From Micrasema longulum (Eukaryota > Arthropoda > Insecta > Trichoptera > Brachycentridae): a DNA stretch of 64,000 nt. Below the pieces are notes generated by a model that worked only from the letters and a program-made list of their open reading frames with translations, had not been told where the DNA came from and did no database searches. The stretch spans positions 62,001 through 126,000 of the forward strand of contig JAGVSM010000809.1 of assembly GCA_022494885.1 (NCBI GenBank), read 5' to 3'. Positions 20,123 to 31,130 of this stretch are shown here, one piece after another. Position 1 is the first letter of the stretch, and each line of letters begins with the position of its first letter. The position numbers were made by a program, and so were the translations under genes.

Positions 20123-21214
20123 AAAAACATTATTTACATAAATTTATAACATTTTAACGGTCACTACAAATATTAGTTGTATACATTTTAAGCTATTATT
20201 TTATTTTATTTATTTGTTTTTTCTACTTGTAGATTTGCATAATAGCGGAATAATGGCGAAACGGAAATTTCTTCTAACCAACCAATGAAATAAAAGTTGA
20301 AAAATATAACCGAAGTGTAAAAATGAACAAGTAATTATATCCAGGCGTTTCCTAGTAGGTGAAATAATTTATTTGATTTATTAATTACTAACAGAAAACA
20401 GTCGGCTGTCGCTGACTGATAGATGTCTGAAATATATTTACAAAGATTTATTAACGTGTTTAAAAATAACATAAACTGACAACCCTTCGTTTTCGTCTAA
20501 ACATCTAAATGGTGGAAAATAACCCTTTGAAATCTCAAATTACTTCGGCAGAAACTTCATGTTTCTGTAATCATAGAAATGTTTCCCAGCGCTTTTAAAA
20601 GTAATGTCTCGTACTACTGAACAAATAAGATTAAAATTGGAATAAAATTTACAGGAGAAGAAATTCATTTTAAACTTGTTTCAACTTTGCGCTAAGTCGA
20701 TTGTATAATTCAAAATAATTTGGAACACAAAAGAACGCACATCGAATAAATTTACATTTTCGATCAATTATTCCTATTTAAATCAGTTGGTGTATGGCTA
20801 GAAAGGTGGTTGTTATTTATTTTATATGGGCCGGAAACATGAACCTTAAGGCCAAAACATCACAACATTATACAGGTTTTAGTTACACCTGATTATGGGT
20901 AATCAGAATACCCGAAACTAGTTGTGTCGTAATATTACACTCGTGTGTGGTCTATACATACGAAAGTTTTATTGAAAATATGTTATTATTGTTATTCTGA
21001 AACAGTAAATGGTATAATAGGTAAATATCACTTTCTACGAATAAGTGAAATGGATTAAGAGTATTTGTTGTATTTTTAAAATCAATATGGATATTGTAGG
21101 GAAATGTTTTCATGCAAAACTGTAAAAATCAAACTATTAAAAAATATGTCCCTTCTAAAACGCGACATGTTTGGAATCGACAATAATTATGACGCCAAGA
21201 TTCGTAAAGATGTT
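20123..21214. other. No gene; scattered repeat scraps
   Basis: 20190-20300 resembles the LINE tail at 29.2 kb only in its AACCAACCAATGAAATAA end. 20340-20375 is an inverted L scrap (GGCGTTTCCTAGTAGGTGAA). 20884-20945 has the hairpin GGGTA...TACCC followed by CGAAACTAGTTGTGTCGTAA, a motif discussed in the findings. Confidence 0.4.
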
Positions 21215-21418
21215 CGATTTTTAATTATGCTTTACTAACTCAATGGAGAATGCTTAGTTTACGGTGACAAGTAGTATAATTAAAATCTGTTTTTGGAAGA
21301 CTTAGAGACGGTTTTAAATTACGCTATCATTTAAGTAGGTAGGTTTTTATGTACAGTTTATTTTGGCATCAATAACTCATTTTCCATTTTTGGGGTTTGC
21401 TTTCAATACCCTCTTATA
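21215..21418 (+). repeat. Dispersed repeat, copy 1 (pair with 48367-48573)
   Basis: The order TACTAACTCAATGGAGAATG, TTAGTTTACGGTG, CAAGTAGTATAATT, TTTGGCATCAATAACTCATT and GCTTTCAATACCCTC is repeated at 48367-48573 in the same orientation with scattered changes over about 205 bp. Non-coding; the class is unknown. Confidence 0.7.
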
Positions 21419-21419
21419 T

Positions 21420-22185
21420 TATTTTTATTTTATTTTATTTATTTTATTGAAATAAACGGCACTTAGTGCCTTTTACATATTAGTTTCAAATACAATTAAA
21501 TATACATACATGTAAGCATAAGTAATACAGAGCATTTAAAACAATATTTTTAATTTAGAAAGTTTAAGAAATATAAACTAAATAAAATAATAAAATATTA
21601 CCAGTTATAGAATTATCGATAAAAAAAGATAATTTAGTATTAGAAATACTTTGAACCAGTTATAAAAACACTAAGAAGACAATTTTGAATAACATTAAAA
21701 AAATATATATATGTATTATTATTGAAAACTAATATTTAGGTAAATAGTATATGTTTATGTATAAAAATATATAATGATGTAAAAAAAAAATAAAAAGAGA
21801 AATATTTTTTACTTGTAAATTAATTCAAGAAAAGAAACGAAAAAAGATAAAAAAAACACTAATAAAGAAGTTTAAAACAAATTTTTAACAAAAGTAACAA
21901 ATAGTTACCTAGAACTATTACCAATAAAATAAAGAAAAAGAGCCGTTCTATATGTAATAAATTTCATGTGGAATGAGTCACCAATGTCCTGGTACTTATT
22001 GCCTAGAGAGTGAAGTCTATTGATGACTGCATTTTTACCATATGATGTCGAAGTATTGTTGCCACAGTATTGGTAGGTTTGCCGAGTTGTCCTTTTCATT
22101 ATGTTGATGTTATAACTGTAACTTCCTAAAAAGACACCAGCTCTTGTACTTAAAGAGTGGCATACACTGTTCACGGTTCAATAAT
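21420..22185 (-). pseudogene. Non-LTR RT tail with long AT-rich 3' UTR
   Basis: The minus-strand frame at 22174-21905 gives TTRQTYQYCGNNTSTSYGKN, AVINRLHSLGNKYQDIGDS and FHMKFITYRTALFLYF, consistent with the last residues of a jockey-like RT (a G--S-----P---N-LP-E region). 21440-21900 is an AT-rich 3' UTR ending, on the plus strand, in (TTTTA)n followed by AATAAACGGCACTTAGTGCC. The assignment rests on layout rather than on a diagnostic motif. Confidence 0.45.
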
Positions 22186-22284
22186 AGTTTTTTTATTTAT
22201 GAACTTATTTCGGGTTAAAATAATAAAACAGACGAAGTGAATCTTTATTGACAACTAGCGTGAAACGGAAGCGATCTGTCTGTC

Positions 22285-22450
22285 AAGACCATAATATACA
22301 GCGGATGCTATCCAAAAGCCTTAACCACGCTTGCCTACTTTATAATAAAGATTTTGTGATATATGACCTCTGATTGCCTAGAATTCCCAATTCCCTTCGA
22401 AAAGTGATTCTTCATCTCTGTTCAAGTATTGACAAATCTAATTCAATATT
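22285..22450. repeat. Fragments of 'ADRDAW' family and L repeat
   Basis: 22289-22355 matches the leader of the fragments at 14262 and 28665 (CAGCGGATGCTATCC, TTAACCACGCTTGCCTACTT). 22365-22450 is an inverted L end (TGCCTAGAATTCCCAATTCC, CATCTCTGTTCAA). Confidence 0.45.
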
Positions 22451-24408
22451 GTATACAAATTATTATGCAATCATTTGATGGAAATCAATAAATGCGATGG
22501 AAGATTTGTTACCGCGCCTACGTCATATTTCAAAAGCGCTGAATTTTTAAAATTAATCTCATGTTTTCTCGTTCACGAGAAAATAAATTCTGTCTCAAGG
22601 TAATGATATATTTTTAAATTTTGTGTATAACTCTCATCTTGGGAAAGATTTGAAATTGATATCTTTCATTTTATTAAAATGATAGGAAATGATAAAATAT
22701 ACAAATTATTATTTTTATCAAATCATGTCACTCTAACAAACAGAACTGACGTATGAGTAAATTTTATCTATGTTCAGCCTGATAAAGAATACGGATCAGT
22801 TTGTAAAATAGAACCGGAACCTTAATAGTCTATATCTAAAATTCTAATTAGGAAATTTGAGTGGAAATATCTCGGCTTCTTAGTATAGTGGTCAAGTTGG
22901 CAGCAAAAGAATTAAAATTTATCTTAAATTTTATCTACAAAGTAAAATCATCTGTTTGAATAATATAATACGCACAATTTTCTTTTGACCTAAAATTTTT
23001 TCAAACATATAAATTGTATATTTCAAGCACTAACTTTGTGGTAATCATTATTGTAGAATAAATATAAACAACTTATTTTTAACTATTCAAATGAAAAAAG
23101 GCGATTCATAAAAACAAAACTAATTGACAACATTTCCTTTAGTCCACTCCTGTCAAGTTTTAAAGATCGTTTTCAAATTATATTACGCTTCCTATCCTTA
23201 CAAGACAAAAATACTGGATTTATTGGCTTCATATGTAGTATTTAGAAAACATGGATAATATAAAATATAAAAGAGTTCATTAGTTCAGTATACCGCAGTC
23301 CCGACTTAACACGAAAGTCGGGACATAAAAAAAATAAAATTGTGCTCTATGATAAAATTGTGCATTGAATAAATAAAGAAATTACCTTGATAAAAAAGTT
23401 TGTATGGCTTTAAAACCGGTCGGTAGAAAAAAAAGTGGTTTAAAACAAAGTTGCTTTTATTAATTTTAAATAAAGACATTTTCGTACAAAAATATCGATT
23501 TTATTTTTACCGTCTAAATATACCTATGAAGATAGCTTTTGTAGTCGCGGCTCAGACACAATGGCCGCACTTGTCGGTAATTACCGACGCGATAATAATT
23601 TCTCATGAACAAGTGTTGGTTAAGGACTTTTAATCGACGTGATAAACATCTGTAATTAAGCTCCAGTAGCTCAATCACAAACAACTATTGACGTGCTTAA
23701 AAACATGCCAAGCATTTAAGCGATCACAATTAACAATTATGAACATGTTTAAGTTTTCGCAGTCGTGTAATCTCTAAGTCAACGCTTGTGTCGGTTTGTT
23801 TTTTTTTTCAAAAAATCACATAATATATTGCAAAATAGTAAGGAGTATCTAACACAAAAAATTAACATTAAATTACATATTATTAATATTCAAAGCATTT
23901 ACTTTGTGGTCTAACATTTCATTAAATGTTTTTAAAAATTGATTTTTAATTTTTACAAAAAGTAGGTACTGAACTTTTCGGTATTTTTTTGGAAAAAAAA
24001 TGTGACAATGACTATATATTTGATTCTCCTTATTTGAAATCCCATAGATTTCAATTGCTATAATTGAATACTTAATCCCTCAGAATCAAAGCTTTGATTC
24101 CCATGTCATAAAATTGATATGAATAATTGATGAATCGCATGGAAAAGTTCGTCGAGTTTTTCCGCTTGAAGTGGCTTCGCTGATTTTATTTATAGCGGGT
24201 GAAATTGGCGCACAAAATGGCGACACCAGAAATATAAATACGGGACGAAACCGCGGAAAATAATCCACGGAAAGTTATATCGCCATGTTCTGCCCGGATT
24301 GAAATGTCTAAGCCTAAAATATCTAAATTTATAGTATTGGAAGCATGTACGAGGAAGTTTGTGGAAATAATTTAAGACTTCTAAAATAATATTTTTGTAC
24401 GACAATTA
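22451..24408. other. No gene recognised
   Basis: Mostly AT-rich. Noted pieces: 22890-22950 shares AATTAAAATTTATCTTAAAT and TTTATCTACAAAG with 31985-32035; 23298-23324 is a hairpin with perfect 10-bp arms GTCCCGACTT and AAGTCGGGAC; 23390-23450 resembles 54770-54845. The frames at 23451-23633 and 24086-24405 have no recognisable motif. Confidence 0.4.
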
Positions 24409-24639
24409 AACGTAGTTATGCAGAAAGCAGCAAGCCGTAGAAAAGTGAAACGGAGAAAATGGTATGTTTGTAAAAAGAGTGAATAACAGTTGTAATTATA
24501 ATAACTAAACTCCGAATATTAAATGTATTTGTAAATTGTTGGACAGAATAGATTTAATTAAATATTTGGGAATTTATATAAATGGGAATTTAAGATGAAC
24601 TAATCAAATTGATCAAATTTACTTTTTTAAACTATAAGA

Positions 24640-25430
24640 AATATAATTAGCCTGAAAGAACTTATAAAAATATATTACGCAATAACTCAAACAGTTTTGT
24701 AATATGGGATAATTGGATGGGGATGTGCAAATGACACACCGATCAAGCAAATAATAATTGCACAAAAAGCTTTAATAAAAATTATCTTAAGAGTCTTAAT
24801 CAGAACTAGCTCCCTCGGTATATTTGGAAATCTTAATGTAAAATCTATAAAACAACTTTATGTAAAAGCTTTGTTACTATACGCACGTAAACATTATTCT
24901 GTACCTTCCGTTACAAATACAAGAGTTACTAGTTACTAGATACTCCACCCTGATGCTGCAAAAAAATTTAAAAATAACCTTCGGTCAAAGAGAATTGGCC
25001 TACTACTCGGTTAAAGTGTACAATCTACTTCTATTATCCATAAGGACAATTAGTAAGTTCTCAAAATATAAAATCGCTATCAAAAAATGGATAGTGGAGG
25101 TGGGTTGCACACGGATCGATGAGTGGATCAAGCCAAATAGGTAAAATGTGTGTACTGTGTATGAAATTTGTTCTATTCGTCTGTATAAATTGGTTATGTT
25201 TTTTTTGATTATTTTTTTTTTTAGTTTATTATGTTTGTGATAATTAGGTTTATTGGATTAATTACGTTTTTTTAATTGTTTTAATTATGTTAACTTTGTT
25301 AAATAGCTAATCTTAGGCATGTTTCACATTTTGTAAAATGTTTCCCTCGGCACGGGACACCCCCGTGAAGGAACATTATTCTGTATAAAAAAAGGATGTA
25401 CAAGTATAAATAAAAGTTTAAAAAAAGTGT
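24640..25430 (+). pseudogene. Non-LTR RT C-terminus, same family as 39690-40454
   Basis: The readable part at 24953-25144 contains FGQRELAYYSVKVYNLLLLS, IRTISKFSKYKIAIKKWIVE and VGCTRIDEW. The minus-strand copy at 40 kb has FGQRDFEYYSIKIYNLLPLS and FKKAIKKWIVELGRSKMD in the same places. Upstream, broken frames contain TKSFNKNYLKS and IFGNLNVKSIKQLY-like sequence. The 3' UTR ends with TTTCCCTCGGCACGGGACAC, CCCCGTGAAGGAACATTATT and an A-rich run near 25400-25430. Many stops; dead. Confidence 0.75.
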
Positions 25431-25848
25431 AAGTTGTGTAAAAAATTTTTGACTTTCACAAATTGTCGCGTTAGGGAAATAAGGTTCTATCTAACTAAAT
25501 ATGTTTTTTTACGTTAAACTTTTACTATATTTATATTTAAATATCGGTTCAATCTGCATCAATATAAAAAAAAACAAAATCAGTCCTTAATTATTATTAA
25601 GTTGCATAAGATAATAATAATAAGAAATATTAGATAAAATAATGTCTTTATTTCAAAATTTAATGTCTCAAAAAAATTATAATCTACATAGAACCTTGTT
25701 TCCTCAACGCGATGAAATGATAAACAATAAAAAAAAAAGATAATTAAAAGAAAAGTATTTAATTACGTATTTGACTAGTTTAAGTAGTAGTTTTAAAGTA
25801 CCGTATAATTTTTCTAGAGCTGTGGGTGTTTTCTGCAAATTGAAAAAT

Positions 25849-26106
25849 TATAATTGAATTGAAAAATAAGGTTTAATAATAATTAATATAATAAAAATAA
25901 TTTAAGTACGTTTATTTCTATTTTTATATATTTTTCACTTTTTAATCTTTTTTTTTTCTATTTTATATGTTCTGTAACTTGAATTATTAAAATAAAACTT
26001 TTATTTTATTGATTGGTTGGAAGAAATTGCCATTTGGCAATAAGCCCGCCAATGTACAAATAACATTATGTCCAAAAAGTTAAATAAATAAAAAAAAAAA
26101 AAAAAA
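25849..26106 (+). repeat. LINE-type 3' end with poly(A) tail, inserted in TIR-B copy 3
   Basis: The insert ends GAAATTGCCATTTGGCAATA, AGCCCGCCAATGTACAAATA and a run of about 19 A. The same end is on the minus strand at 29185-29300. It separates CAAATTGAAAAA from TGCCGTTTTTGAG, which are contiguous in TIR-B copies 1 and 4. Confidence 0.65.
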
Positions 26107-26274
26107 TGCCGTTTTTGAGACACTATTTTCAAAAGATGATCATTACAGTTTCTTGTATAAAAGCGGCTTGACCGATTTAAGCAGAATGTAGAATTGACCT
26201 TACTGCACCCGATAACACAAATATCTCGTTTTTTCAAAATTGTGGACTGGCTGATTTCTGCATAACTACGTTCA

Positions 26275-26640
26275 ATTGGATCAGGGAGGGGATGAAAAAA
26301 ACATAACTCACATGAGACAAAAAACCGATAATTAGTTTTATTTGAGCCATTATTGGGAACAAATTGTCTTTAATTGAAGCATATCGCTTCTTTGCAAGAA
26401 TAACCTTTTGCCAGAATCGTGGAAAGACGGGAGTGTTGTCAAGTTACGGAAGGTGTTGACTTCGCTCTTTCATGACATTGGTCGTAGGGAGTCAGAAAAG
26501 TTGATGCATGCCACGGATTGGAGAACCTTACTGGATGTCAAAAATGAAATATAAAAAATAAAGAATAATTTAAAAAATATATATTTATAGATGACAACCA
26601 TGAAGTTTCGCATAAATAAATTGTCTATGTTTTTATGAAT
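26275..26640 (+). other. Unknown sequence with a 53-codon open tail
   Basis: A frame ending at about 26554 reads NNLLPESWKDGSVVKLRKVL, TSLFHDIGRRESEKLMHATD and WRTLLDVKNEI, then stops. Composition looks coding, but I do not recognise it. Its place just before an AT-rich 3' region suggests a retroelement C-terminus; a host exon is not excluded. Confidence 0.25.
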
Positions 26641-26935
26641 GTATGTATGTGTATGCGCATGCGTGTATGAACGTGTGTGTGTATGTACATATGTATATAT
26701 GTGTATATTTATATATACATGTGTGTATATATGTGTATGTCTGTATGTATATGAATCAAAATGTGTATCCGAATAAGTTTATATTTTGTTTGTCTGTGCT
26801 CTATATTAATTTGTTAACTATTATAATATATAAAAATGTAATTGCCTAGCTTGGAACAGGGTATGTACCCTTGTTAGCTGGGCAAAGTGAATATGGAATT
26901 GTATTTTGATAATAAGTGTGAATAAATAAATAAAA
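26640..26935 (+). repeat. (TG/TA)n microsatellite and element tail
   Basis: 26640-26755 is an interrupted TGTA/TATG/TA repeat. It is followed by CTAGCTTGGAACAGGGTATG, TACCCTTGTTAGCTGGGCAA and an (AATA)n end at 26920-26940, which looks like the 3' end of an element. The overlapping open frame is a by-product of the repeat. Confidence 0.55.
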
Positions 26936-27305
26936 TAAATAACGTATTATCTCGAAAAATGCAATTTTACAGGAAGCTACTTTTAAACATAAAAAACTTA
27001 TAAAATCTTCACGAATGTTTATTTATACCAAGGAGTTATATTTTATGGTAATTTTGACACATATTATGCCCACCAATAGCACGAAGGATAAAATGAAGAA
27101 AAAAATATTAGAAAAACAAGATTTTATAACAAAATTTGTTTATCATAAATATATCATCACCTACATATCATTATGAAACATAAATCAAATAAAAATTTAA
27201 AAAAGGAACACCATAATTAAAAAATTAAATAAAATAGTAGCTTTCTTGAGTAGAATGAAGTAATAGTAAGAATTAATTGAGTTCAAATTAATATTAATAT
27301 AAAAA
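26936..27305. other. No gene recognised
   Basis: AT-rich spacer. Confidence 0.4.
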
Positions 27306-27485
27306 GGCGGCCTCCGTGGTGTAGCGGTCAAGACGCTTGACTCACACACGGAAAGTTCCGGGTTCGATTCCCGGTGAGGACACAAAAGTAAATGTGATTT
27401 TTCTCAACCCTGGGTGTTCTGTGATATAATTCACCACTGTAATTGGGGCTCCTGGCCTGTTGTGGTGCTAAAAATAATAAAAAAA
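27306..27485 (+). mobile_element. SINE-A, full length
   Basis: Head GCGGCCTCCGTGGTGTAGCG, GACTCACACACGGAAAG, B-box GGGTTCGATTCCCGG, body CTGGGTGTTCTGTGATATAA and tail CCTGGCCTGTTGTGGTGC followed by an (AAT)n run. One of the best preserved copies. Confidence 0.85.
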
Positions 27486-27566
27486 ATAAATCAGCTTATA
27501 ATATAAATAAATAAAAATGTAATAAAAATAAAGCATTTTAATAGTTCTAAGATACGCATGTTAACA

Positions 27567-27735
27567 ATCGGGTTATGGTCCCGTGGCTAGTGTTGCGTAC
27601 TTACGGATCAGAAATCCGAGGTTCGAACCTCGCTCTGCCCCGATATGATTTAAATTTTCTAATCGTGAGTTATTTACGACTCGTTAAAAAAAGACCACCA
27701 AAAACGGAAATATTTAAGTACATAACAAAAACGAT
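27567..27735 (+). mobile_element. SINE-C, full length
   Basis: Head TCGGGTTATGGTCCCGTGGC, GTGTTGCGTACTTACGG, perfect B-box GAGGTTCGAACCTCG, then GATTTAAATTTTCTAATCGT, GAGTTATTTACGACTCGT and a GAAATATTTAAGTA tail. The body contains a small hairpin GAGTTATTTACGACTC. Other copies: 32922, 36665 and 42645, all on the plus strand. Confidence 0.8.
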
Positions 27736-28440
27736 AATAGTTTTTTCTTCTTAAATAAAAACCTTAAAAAACTACCGAAAAGTGGTTACTGTGAATAGTG
27801 AACTCCTTTATTTAGATTGAAATATTTTAAATAAAAAAATGATCATTTATATTAAAACGGACAAAAAAAAACTCTGTTCTATTGGGTTCATATTTTTTTA
27901 TGACGTTCGTATTTGAATGGCTGAACATAAAAAAAAAAACTGATTTTATTGGCTGAGCATAACATTTTTTATTGCCGAGAGCTTAATGCGTTATAAATTA
28001 TTTTAACTGAACACTGCGATAAAATGTTACAGTATTTCAAAATTTATTAACGAATTTATTTAAAAATGATTTTATTTTTTATCTTGTCAGCAATAGAAAA
28101 TGAAATCTTCCAAAAAAATTCGTTAAAAAATTGTGAATTTTATTTTTCTACAGTTAAAATATCAAATAACATTTTTGGACGTCACGCGTAGAGTCAAAAC
28201 ATATAAGTTATTTTACACAGTAATAGTAATAATAGGCAATGAATGTTTTTTTCATTTTGATAGAACTATGGACATCTCTGGTAGCACCAGAAAAAGGGTA
28301 TCCACAATCGCCATAACACACCACTAACTGCCACACAACGAAAACGAGACAAGCCAGATTTTCTCCGATCAGCGCTGGTACTGGTCGATTAATTAGAGCT
28401 GGCCGGCTTTTAAAATCTACAGGATGTTAATTTTATCATC
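27736..28440. other. No gene recognised
   Basis: AT-rich with poly(A/T) runs. The frame at 28133-28327 has no recognisable motif. Confidence 0.4.
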
Positions 28441-28665
28441 ATCATTTCATGTCCGCTTCCTAGCTGGGCATATGGTATCCACAAAGAGCTTCCATGCATC
28501 TCTGTTGGCCCCCAACTCCTTTCTTCCTCCTAAGTCAGGTTCTCGTCCCGAAGTTCTGAAATAAACTGCCGGCAAACTGTCAGCAATGGACGTCCAGGAC
28601 GTCGAGAACCCGATGCCTTGTAAAGTAGGCAAGCGTGGTTAAGGCTTTCAGAAGGTATCCGCAGT
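28441..28665 (-). pseudogene. Retroelement C-terminal fragment ('ADRDAW' tail), second copy
   Basis: Minus strand: GIGFSTSWTSIADSLPAVYF, RTSGREPDLGGRKELGANRD, AWKLFVDTICPA. It aligns with 14262-14512, including the untranslated leader CGGATACCTTCTGAAAGCCT. The two together fix the repeat at about 230-250 bp. Confidence 0.55.
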
Positions 28666-29184
28666 ATATGGCTTTGGTTTGGTTGATGATTTGGTTTCAT
28701 AGAGTCAGGGGATTTTGATCATCAAGGAACGAAGTATTACACAGTACACGGGTTTTTGTATGATTGATTTTTAAACCCATGCATGCGAAGTACCTACTTA
28801 GATTATCTACAGTGGCCTAAAGACTCGTCGTCAATTATAACCGCACCATCGCCATACTCTAGGTCGTAGAGTTTTTGGGAGGGGGAGATGGATATTCCTC
28901 GATCTAGTGGAATCGACTTTCTAAAGATGAAGTCCATAAGAATTTTAAAAAGGTTATACTAAATATTATCAAAATGAGCTATCTTTTTTCAAAATCCGCG
29001 TTAGATTAGAGGGTCGTGCGTATAAATTTTTTTTAATGGGTTAAGAACATGCATACTATAATATACGCGACCTGTAGAACAAAACTGCTGGTAGGTTATA
29101 TTTAATATAATTATCTTTACACAAAAAACATTCACTGCAGAACTTTTGATTAGTAATAGTTTTATGACCTTCTTTTTACATTTG
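28666..29184. other. No gene recognised
   Basis: Mixed composition. 28690-28730 (AGAGTCAGGGGATTTTGATC) weakly recalls 225-265. No assignment. Confidence 0.35.
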
Positions 29185-29300
29185 TTTTTTTAACTTTTTG
29201 TACAAAATGTTAACTGTACATTGGCGGGCTTATTACCAAATGGCAATTTTTTCCAACCAACCAATAAAATAACAGTTTTATTTTCATTATTCAAGTTGAA
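29185..29300 (-). repeat. LINE-type 3' end (pair with 25849-26106)
   Basis: The plus strand reads TTTTTTAACTTTTTGTACAA, GTACATTGGCGGGCTTATTA, CCAAATGGCAATTTTTTCCA and ACCAACCAATAAAATAA, the complement of the 26.0-kb sequence. The T-rich side corresponds to the poly(A) end. Confidence 0.6.
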
Positions 29301-29396
29301 ACATATTCAACAGAAAATAAAGATAAAAAAAAGCTTAAGATATTTAAAAATAGAAATAAACGTATTTGTATATAAATTAAATTGAGTCAATACCAT

Positions 29397-29465
29397 TACT
29401 CAATTGGAAAAAGGAAAAAAGAGGAAAGAGGAAAGGAGGAGAGATAAGGGAGAGAAAGGAGATGT
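29397..29465 (+). repeat. Polypurine tract
   Basis: About 65 bases almost purely A and G (GAAAAAGGAAAAAAGAGGAA, GGAGGAGAGATAAGGGAGAG). It is pure purine on one strand, so it could form triplex or H-DNA; otherwise simple sequence. Confidence 0.75.
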
Positions 29466-30251
29466 TTCTTCAGACGTGATTTAATGTAGTAACATTGATC
29501 GCGCCACTTGCCCGTTAGCAGTTGCACGCTCGAAAATTGCTGATTCGCGAGATGCGTTATCCTTTGTTCACTTTACTACAGAACCCTAAATACAATGATT
29601 GCAATTCCTACCTTATTCTAGGTTTTGGCACCTCTATTGCTGGTACTTCTGTCGCGGCAGTCAGGATCCGATCCAACCTTGCTGTCAGGAAGGAGGGGCA
29701 CTTGATGAATTATACACACAGTAGATTTAATACTTATTGATGGCAAAATATCTTTTTGCATTCGCGGTGAAAATATGAGAAATCACATGCGCACACGGTC
29801 GGTTTAGTCGTTATTCTGGCGCCGGAACAATATAGGTACCCACGGTAGGAAAAATGTAACATCTTAACCAGGATCCCGTAGGTAGTAAACAAATCCGAAC
29901 GCCTCATCCTAGCAATGTGCTATATATATTATATATATCAATGTGTAAGCATGTGGCGTAAGCAAACATCTTCGATGGTGGATGGGAGATGATTCCACCG
30001 TCGAACGGCATGGACACTATATAAGTTAGAGAAGAAAGAGGAATTGTAGATGGGTATTAAGAGAGTGCTTTGAGAATTAGAATTAGATTGATCATAAACA
30101 CTACTTAAATTAATACATTCAATGCTTTGCTTTCTAATAACGCATAGGAAATGTGGAATTTTTTTTTAAAAATCAATGTTTAGTTTAATTACTGCGTGAC
30201 AAGTTTGGTGAAAGATCTTTCAGAAATGGTATTTTTAAATGACCTCAAAGA
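29466..30251. other. No gene; one clear hairpin
   Basis: 29500-29720 is GC-richer and open in more than one frame but has no known motif. At 29971-30005 arms TTCGATGGTGGA and TCCACCGTCGAA (one G-T mismatch) flank an 11-base loop. Confidence 0.4.
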
Positions 30252-30400
30252 TCTTGTCATTTGACAACATTAGATCATTTCGTATGGGGTTACGTTAAAT
30301 CCATGATATATGGAAACAAAACAACGACTCTTGAAGTATTTTAAGAAAATATATTACCCAAAATTTTGCGGAGGAGATTAATTTGTCGATATCATTTTCA
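30252..30400 (+). pseudogene. Tc1/mariner-superfamily (IS630-like) transposase scrap
   Basis: The frame SCHLTTLDHFVWGYVKSMIY then GNKTTTLEVF resembles the C-terminal part of DDE transposases of this superfamily, in which SPDL-P-D-FLWGY-K--VY is followed by P-T---L---I. The acidic residue of the SPD motif, part of the catalytic triad, reads H here (SCH), and a stop follows EVF. So it is a dead remnant of about 45 codons. Confidence 0.5.
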
Positions 30401-30597
30401 AAAAACAAATCTATTACGTATTTTCATTCTTTTGAACATAATAAAATCAATCTTGAATAATTACATATCATTTATGTTCGTTACCAATCGTGGTTATGAT
30501 TAAAATCACTTTTTTTTTATGTACCACTTATATTTTTATAATTTGACAACCAACTAGTTACGGCAATACTATGCCTTCTTCAGGGTTAATTATAAAC

Positions 30598-31130
30598 CTA
30601 CATGACAAAAACATTCTCGCCCTTTCCTGTCTCTGACATAATAGTCGCTTCAATTATGTACCTTCCAGATGTGTGACGCGAAGCCACTTGCCATAAGTTA
30701 ACCTTGGTGCAACTCATAAGCATTACCTAGAGTAATAATTTTAATTAGAGCTTATGTGAGCGTACACCTGACAACTCTAGTGAATTCAGAGACTCTACAG
30801 GATATGAAATGCTCTGTTCTGTGGCCATGCCTTACAAAATATCAGCATTAACATTGTTCACAGTGTCATTTTTGAATGCAAGAATCGCTCATTGACATAA
30901 CCACAGATTGTCATCAATATTTTTCTGTAGATCCGGGTAAACACTAGCAACTAATTCCGCGCCATATTTTAACAGCAGCCAATTATCAGAATAATGGCCT
31001 CTATCTACTTCTTTGTAAACGTGCAATCTCATATTTGTCGTCAAGCTGAATTTCCTCACATTTATCGATAGGCTTGGATATGTAGTATCCTCTGGGCCTC
31101 GATTATGATGAGAAGACAAGGACGTCATAC
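30598..31130 (-). pseudogene. Helitron helicase (Pif1-like) C-terminal relic
   Basis: The minus-strand reading gives RKFSLTTNMRLHVYKEVDRG, AELVASVYPDLQKNIDDNLW, LCQ-stop-AILAFKNDTVNNV, YPVESLNSLELSGVRSHKL and, in another frame, IIEATIMSETGKGENVFV. In Helitron RepHel proteins the same series is L-TNMR, then LV--V-P-I--N----WL-ERAIL-PKN--V, then YP-EFLNSL--SG-P-H-L-LK, then N-IEATI-TG---G--VFIPRI. The TGA replaces an Arg codon by one transition. The GAPIMLLRNL and zinc-free Rep parts are missing. Several frameshifts; dead. Confidence 0.8.

Larger units (their letters stand above)
24409..26274 (+). mobile_element. TIR-B element, copy 3, expanded by nested insertions
   Basis: Left end AACGTAGTTATGCAGAAAGC to about 24486. 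The middle resumes at about 25706 (ATGATAAACAAT, TTTAAAGTACCGTATAATTT, GAGCTGTGGGTGTTTTCTGC) and again at 26106 (TGCCGTTTTTGAG, GACCTTACTGCACCCGATAA, GGACTGGCTGATTTCTGCAT, AACTACGTTCA). The pieces together equal one ~430-bp element. The gaps are filled by a LINE fragment and by a poly(A)-tailed piece. Confidence 0.7.

Noticed and set aside
26643..26849. 68-codon frame of MYVYAHACMN type
   Set aside because: Translation of a TG/TA microsatellite.
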